This document shows, one piece after another, positions 20,462-23,722 of a DNA stretch of 23,722 bases (position 1 is its first letter; every line of letters starts with the position of its first letter). This stretch comes from JAZRGE01 sp045644025. GTDB taxonomy: Bacteria > Bacillota > Clostridia > Oscillospirales > Acutalibacteraceae. A program made the position numbers and the translations under genes. The notes beneath the pieces were generated by a model. That model made no database searches. It was not told the origin of the DNA and saw only the letters and a program-made list of their open reading frames with translations. Where the stretch lies: the NCBI GenBank assembly GCA_045644025.1, contig JAZRGE010000100.1, forward strand, positions 1 through 23,722. The letters run 5' to 3'.

Positions 20462-22234
20462 ATGGACTTTATGGACTACTTCTTTATAGTGCTCTATCTG
20501 CTGGGCGGCCTGGCCGTGCTTCTCTTCGGCATGCACGTTATGAGCGGTAATTTGAAGAAGGTATCGGGCAACAAAATGGAGCAAATGCTCACTAAAATGA
20601 CAGACACCCCCTTAAAAGGTGTTCTTGTTGGTGCCCTGCTCACAGCCATCATCCAATCTTCTTCCACCACCACCGTTATGGCTGTCGGTTTTGTAAACTC
20701 GGGGCTTATGACCCTTAATCAGTCCATCGGCATCATAATGGGCGCCAACATCGGTACCACCATCACTTCCTGGCTTCTCTCCCTTTCGGGTATGGAAGGC
20801 GCAGGCGTGGTGCTTCAGCTGCTTAAGCCCGATTCTCTGGCTCCTGTTGCAGCCCTTATCGGTGCAGTTCTGGTCACCTTCTCCAACAAAGATCGCCATC
20901 AATCGGTGGGCAGCATCCTTGTAGGTTTCGGCTTGCTTCTTTACGGTATGGATATGATGGGCAATGCTGTTGATCCGCTCACCGAAGATCCCAATTTTGC
21001 CAATATCCTTGTTATGTTTGAAAATCCGCTTCTGGGTGTGCTTTGCGGCGCTGTGGTCACAGGTGTTATTCAATCCTCGGCCGCTTCTATCGGTATTCTG
21101 CTTGCATTCTGCGGCCCCAGCGGAATTATCACCTACGCCAGCGCCCTGCCAATTATTATGGGCCAGAACATAGGCACCTGCGCCACCGCTCTGCTCTCCT
21201 GCATCGGCGCCAACAAGAACGCTAAGCGCGTTGCTATGGTTCACCTTTTCTTTAATATGATGGGCACCATCATTCTGCTGGCCGCATTCTACGGCGCACA
21301 CGCAGTTGTTAATTTCGAGTGGCTCAAGATGAAGATTCCCACCGGCCACGTGGCGCTTATCCACACCGCATTCAACCTTCTTTCCACCGCCATCCTGCTT
21401 CCTTTCGGCAAGCTGCTGGGCAAGCTGGCCACCCTTGCGGTGCCCGATGGCAAAGGAGACAAGCCCTCCGCCGACACTCCCATTCTGGACCATCGCCTTA
21501 TCCAGCAGACTCCTTCTGTGGCTGTTGAATATTGTAAGACTGCCGTGGCCACAATGGCCGCAATGGCAAGAGACACCATGGCCGATGCCATTAAGCTTCG
21601 CACCAAATATTCCGCCAAGCGCAGCGAAGAAGTTGCCGAAAGCGAAGGCATGATAGACCATTATGAAGATGAACTCGGCACCTATCTCGTTCAGCTCAGC
21701 GGGCAGGAAATTTCGGCTAAAAACGGTAGCGACATTTCCCTTATGCTCCATGCTATCGGCGATTTCGAGCGCATAGGCGACCACGCCGTGAACGTGCTTG
21801 AATCCGCAGGTGAGATCCACGAAAAGGGCATCGCCTTCTCGGAGGATGCCAGCGCAGAGCTTATGGTTGTGGAAAAGGCTGTGAACGATATTCTTTCCCT
21901 TGCCGTGCGTGCCTACAGCGATGGCGACATCGCCGCCGCCATGCAGGTTGAACCCTTGGAAGAGGTTATCGACCACCTGCGCGACGAGCTTAAGGCAAGA
22001 CATATCGCCCGACTTAAAGAAGGCCGCTGCACCATTGAGCTGGGCTTTATCTTCTCCGATCTGCTCAACAACTACGAGCGCGTGGCCGACCACTGCTCCA
22101 ACCTTGCCACAGCTTATCTGGAATCTCAGGAAGACGCCTTCAACACCCATATGCATAAAGACAATATGAAGCACCACAACGAAGAATTCCTTCCTATGGT
22201 TGCCTCCCTGCAGGAGCATTACCAGCTCCCCTAA
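20462..22234 (+). CDS. Na/Pi cotransporter with PhoU-like domain
   Basis: A 590-residue protein. The N-terminal membrane half (about 1-335) has the two inverted Na/Pi-cotransport repeats: Q-S-S-S-T-T-T (65-71) with G-A-N-I-G-T-T (94-100), and Q-S-S-A-A-S (204-209) with G-Q-N-I-G-T-C (234-240). The QSSS motifs bind sodium and phosphate in this family (NptA/SLC34-like). The cytoplasmic C-terminal half (about 360-580) is a PhoU-like helical bundle with two acidic repeats (D-F-E-R-I-G-D-H-A near 433-441 and N-Y-E-R-V-A-D-H near 537-544), which bind metal and probably adjust uptake to phosphate supply. The ATG has AAAGGAA 8-9 bases upstream. It probably shares the transcript of the small unit at 20197. 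Confidence 0.93.
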   Translation: MDFMDYFFIVLYLLGGLAVLLFGMHVMSGNLKKVSGNKMEQMLTKMTDTPLKGVLVGALLTAIIQSSSTTTVMAVGFVNSGLMTLNQSIGIIMGANIGTTITSWLLSLSGMEGAGVVLQLLKPDSLAPVAALIGAVLVTFSNKDRHQSVGSILVGFGLLLYGMDMMGNAVDPLTEDPNFANILVMFENPLLGVLCGAVVTGVIQSSAASIGILLAFCGPSGIITYASALPIIMGQNIGTCATALLSCIGANKNAKRVAMVHLFFNMMGTIILLAAFYGAHAVVNFEWLKMKIPTGHVALIHTAFNLLSTAILLPFGKLLGKLATLAVPDGKGDKPSADTPILDHRLIQQTPSVAVEYCKTAVATMAAMARDTMADAIKLRTKYSAKRSEEVAESEGMIDHYEDELGTYLVQLSGQEISAKNGSDISLMLHAIGDFERIGDHAVNVLESAGEIHEKGIAFSEDASAELMVVEKAVNDILSLAVRAYSDGDIAAAMQVEPLEEVIDHLRDELKARHIARLKEGRCTIELGFIFSDLLNNYERVADHCSNLATAYLESQEDAFNTHMHKDNMKHHNEEFLPMVASLQEHYQLP

Positions 22235-22249
22235 ACAAACATAATTTAA

Positions 22250-22278
22250 GAGCCGCCCGATGGGCGCCTCTTTTTTTA
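22250..22278 (+). terminator. Terminator of the Na/Pi transporter gene
   Basis: GAGCCGCCC (22250-22258) pairs with GGGCGCCTC (22262-22270) with one mismatch, followed by a run of T to 22277. Confidence 0.85.
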
Positions 22279-22325
22279 GTAGAATCGGTTTTTTCTTAAG
22301 TAGATATACTGTTCGCTTTTGTAGA

Positions 22326-22354
22326 TTGGCTGTAGCCGAAAAAATCAATATAAT
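22326..22354 (+). promoter_or_regulatory. Promoter of the PAQR-family gene
   Basis: TTGGCT (22326-22331) and TATAAT (22349-22354) are 17 bases apart. Transcription starting near 22361 would leave a leader of only about 15 bases, mostly the AAAGGAGG ribosome binding site. Confidence 0.7.
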
Positions 22355-22375
22355 TAAAGCAAAGGAGGAATTTCT

Positions 22376-23047
22376 ATGGAACGAACAAAATTAAGGGAAC
22401 GCCTGCTCCCGGACTACACAAAAGGCGAAGAGATTTTTAATATGACCACCCACATCGTGGGGGGAGGACTGGGAATAATAGTTCTGGTGAGCTGCATATT
22501 AGCGGCCGCTCTTCACGGGAATGTTCTCGGCATTATCACCTCTGCCGTTTATGGTTTTTCGCTCGTGTCGCTCTACACCGTTTCCAGCGTTTATCACGGC
22601 CTGCGTTTATCTCTGAGCAAAAAGGTTCTGCAGGTGCTGGATCATTGCACCATCTATCTTCTCATAGCCGGCACCTACACGCCGATTCTGCTTTGTGCCA
22701 TCTTTCCTATTTCTCCCATAAGCGCAATTGCTCTTATGGTTTTTGTTTGGGGCTGCTCTGCTCTGGCCGCAACGCTAACTGCCATCGACTTAAAAAAATA
22801 CGGTGTCTTTTCAATGATATGTTATATCGCTATGGGATGGTGCATAATTATAGATCTGCCCAACGCCTATAAGGCGCTTTCTCCCACGGGCTTTTATTGG
22901 CTCTTATCAGGTGGAATCGCCTACACGATCGGCGCCGTTCTTTACGGCATGGGTCGCAGGCTTCGATACATGCATTCCGTATTTCATATTTTCACCGTTA
23001 TCGGCAGCTTTTTGCAATACATCTGCATAATCGGCTACGTTCTCTAG
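22376..23047 (+). CDS. Hemolysin III/PAQR-family membrane protein
   Basis: A 223-residue protein with seven hydrophobic segments, the usual size of the bacterial HlyIII/YqfA branch of the PAQR family. The family's metal-site pattern is complete: S-S-V-Y-H-G with H74, D89-H90 in L-D-H-C-T-I-Y, and H200-x3-H204 in M-H-S-V-F-H. T-H-I-V-G-G at 25-30 is the common N-terminal signature. These proteins are predicted zinc-dependent hydrolases acting in the membrane. In bacteria they affect membrane lipid homeostasis, and the hemolysin name rests on a few early reports. AAAGGAGG lies 7-8 bases before the ATG. The stop codon overlaps that of the converging gene. Confidence 0.92.
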   Translation: MERTKLRERLLPDYTKGEEIFNMTTHIVGGGLGIIVLVSCILAAALHGNVLGIITSAVYGFSLVSLYTVSSVYHGLRLSLSKKVLQVLDHCTIYLLIAGTYTPILLCAIFPISPISAIALMVFVWGCSALAATLTAIDLKKYGVFSMICYIAMGWCIIIDLPNAYKALSPTGFYWLLSGGIAYTIGAVLYGMGRRLRYMHSVFHIFTVIGSFLQYICIIGYVL

Positions 23048-23722
23048 CCAACTATATCCCCTACTGATTTTATAAACAAGACCTGATAAGGAGCAAGGGT
23101 GATTTTGGCTCCGTTGATCGTGGCTTCCAGCTCTTCGTTGCGCTTGTTGGCTATCACCAAGGCTTTATCCGAAGCAAGGCAAGCGGCCAGATCGGGGCGG
23201 CTGATCTCGGCAGGATAAATATCCCTGCCCGCCGAAAAATCCTTATTAAAATTGCGCCATATTTCGTAGTATCTCGTGGGTTGGCAGCCATCCGCCTCCA
23301 TATTGGAACTAAAAAGCGGACCATTAAGCCCCTCGGAATCTATAGGATTCCAAAGCAGGGCTTTGGTCTCCCCCCTACCTAGCACCATATGGCAAAGCTG
23401 AGCCGTGGCGCAGGCCATTGCATAATCGCTGCCCTTCTCGCCTGCAAAATAATATTCCGACCACCAGATAGGCAGATCGCACACCGCGTGGATCTGCTCC
23501 ATAATGTTCTGAAACTCCACGGCGGAATCAATCACTTCATCCGGGGTATAGGTATCTTTATAGGGGCTCCACCAACTTGTCATTCCCCTATCCACGCAGA
23601 TGAAATCGGCGCCCGCTTTGTGCTCCAGCCAATACATCATGGCTTCTCTATCGTGGGGCACGATGGGGTGCATGGAATAATAATCGTCGCCACGGGGGAT
23701 GCCCATTCCGCCCAGCACGGGA
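23044..23722 (-). CDS. Glycoside hydrolase-like protein, 3' part only
   Basis: The last 226 or so codons of a longer gene; the frame stays open past the right window edge (P-V-L-G-G-M-G upstream of any plausible start). The sequence resembles the second half of a TIM-barrel glycoside hydrolase. It has M-Y-W-L-E-H, then D-F-I-C-V-D-R-G, then L-P-I-W-W-S-E-Y-Y, where the glutamate at the end of a strand is a candidate catalytic nucleophile, and A-L-L-W-N-P. It ends with a short beta-sandwich (A-L-V-I-A-N-K-R to the C-terminus) as in GH39/GH51-like or cellulase-like clan A enzymes. The family and substrate cannot be assigned from this part. Its stop overlaps that of the PAQR gene and no terminator lies between them. 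Confidence 0.6.
   Translation of the reverse strand, partial: PVLGGMGIPRGDDYYSMHPIVPHDREAMMYWLEHKAGADFICVDRGMTSWWSPYKDTYTPDEVIDSAVEFQNIMEQIHAVCDLPIWWSEYYFAGEKGSDYAMACATAQLCHMVLGRGETKALLWNPIDSEGLNGPLFSSNMEADGCQPTRYYEIWRNFNKDFSAGRDIYPAEISRPDLAACLASDKALVIANKRNEELEATINGAKITLAPYQVLFIKSVGDIVG

Noticed and set aside
20612..22348. A 578-codon minus-strand frame opposite the Na/Pi transporter gene
   Set aside because: The plus-strand frame carries both QSSS motifs and a PhoU-like domain. The antisense product is His/Gly/Cys-rich with no domain pattern.
1..23722. CRISPR arrays, tRNA or rRNA genes and insertion-sequence transposases
   Set aside because: No regularly spaced direct repeats, cloverleaf with CCA-proximal features, rRNA core sequences or transposase motifs were seen on either strand.

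Overview
The window looks like a chromosomal stretch from an anaerobic, low-to-mid GC member of the Clostridia (Bacillota), most likely a gut Oscillospiraceae-type lineage. The reasons are strong AGGAGG-type ribosome binding sites, sigma-A-like promoters with 17-bp spacers, many hairpin-plus-U-tract terminators, and a gene set typical of that group: a PfoR-like lone EIIC, an EF-G-like GTPase, MgtE, a PhoU-fused Na/Pi transporter, DUF2752 and SLOG proteins. The genus cannot be named from the sequence.

Left part (1-3230). A nested palindromic interspersed repeat (1-120) is followed by a small TM2-like membrane protein, a convergent DUF2752 membrane protein, an AT-rich orphan gene (1404-1874) and a lone PTS EIIC/PfoR-like permease. 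Copies of a mosaic repeat are scattered between them. Each gene has its own promoter and terminator, so this is a patchwork of single-gene units, probably accessory.

Phage-like cassette (3383-6407). Four tightly coupled genes encode a baseplate/tail-fibre protein with a collagen-like segment, a tail-fibre assembly chaperone, a holin and an M15 peptidase endolysin with a peptidoglycan-binding domain. No head, packaging, integrase or other tail gene is visible. This is either the right end of a decayed prophage or a domesticated adhesion/lysis module.

Secreted protein locus (6466-11344, minus strand). A 1577-residue exported protein carries two N-terminal beta-sandwich modules, a LamG-like domain, a calcineurin-like metallophosphoesterase, a third beta-sandwich module and an InlB-like repeat. 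Twenty bases downstream is a well-translated acidic 41-residue peptide. Two inverted repeats lie upstream of the promoter.

Housekeeping part (11656-22234). mgtE has a long structured leader with a candidate 27-codon leader peptide that runs into a terminator-like hairpin. It converges on an EF-G-like GTPase gene. A SLOG-fold gene diverges from a polA-rimI-tsaD operon (replication/repair polymerase, ribosomal protein S18 acetylation, tRNA t6A synthesis). A very small transcription unit with a 33-residue reading frame then precedes a Na/Pi cotransporter gene.

Right end (22376-23722). A hemolysin III/PAQR-family membrane protein converges, with overlapping stop codons, on the 3' part of a glycoside-hydrolase-like gene that is cut by the window edge.
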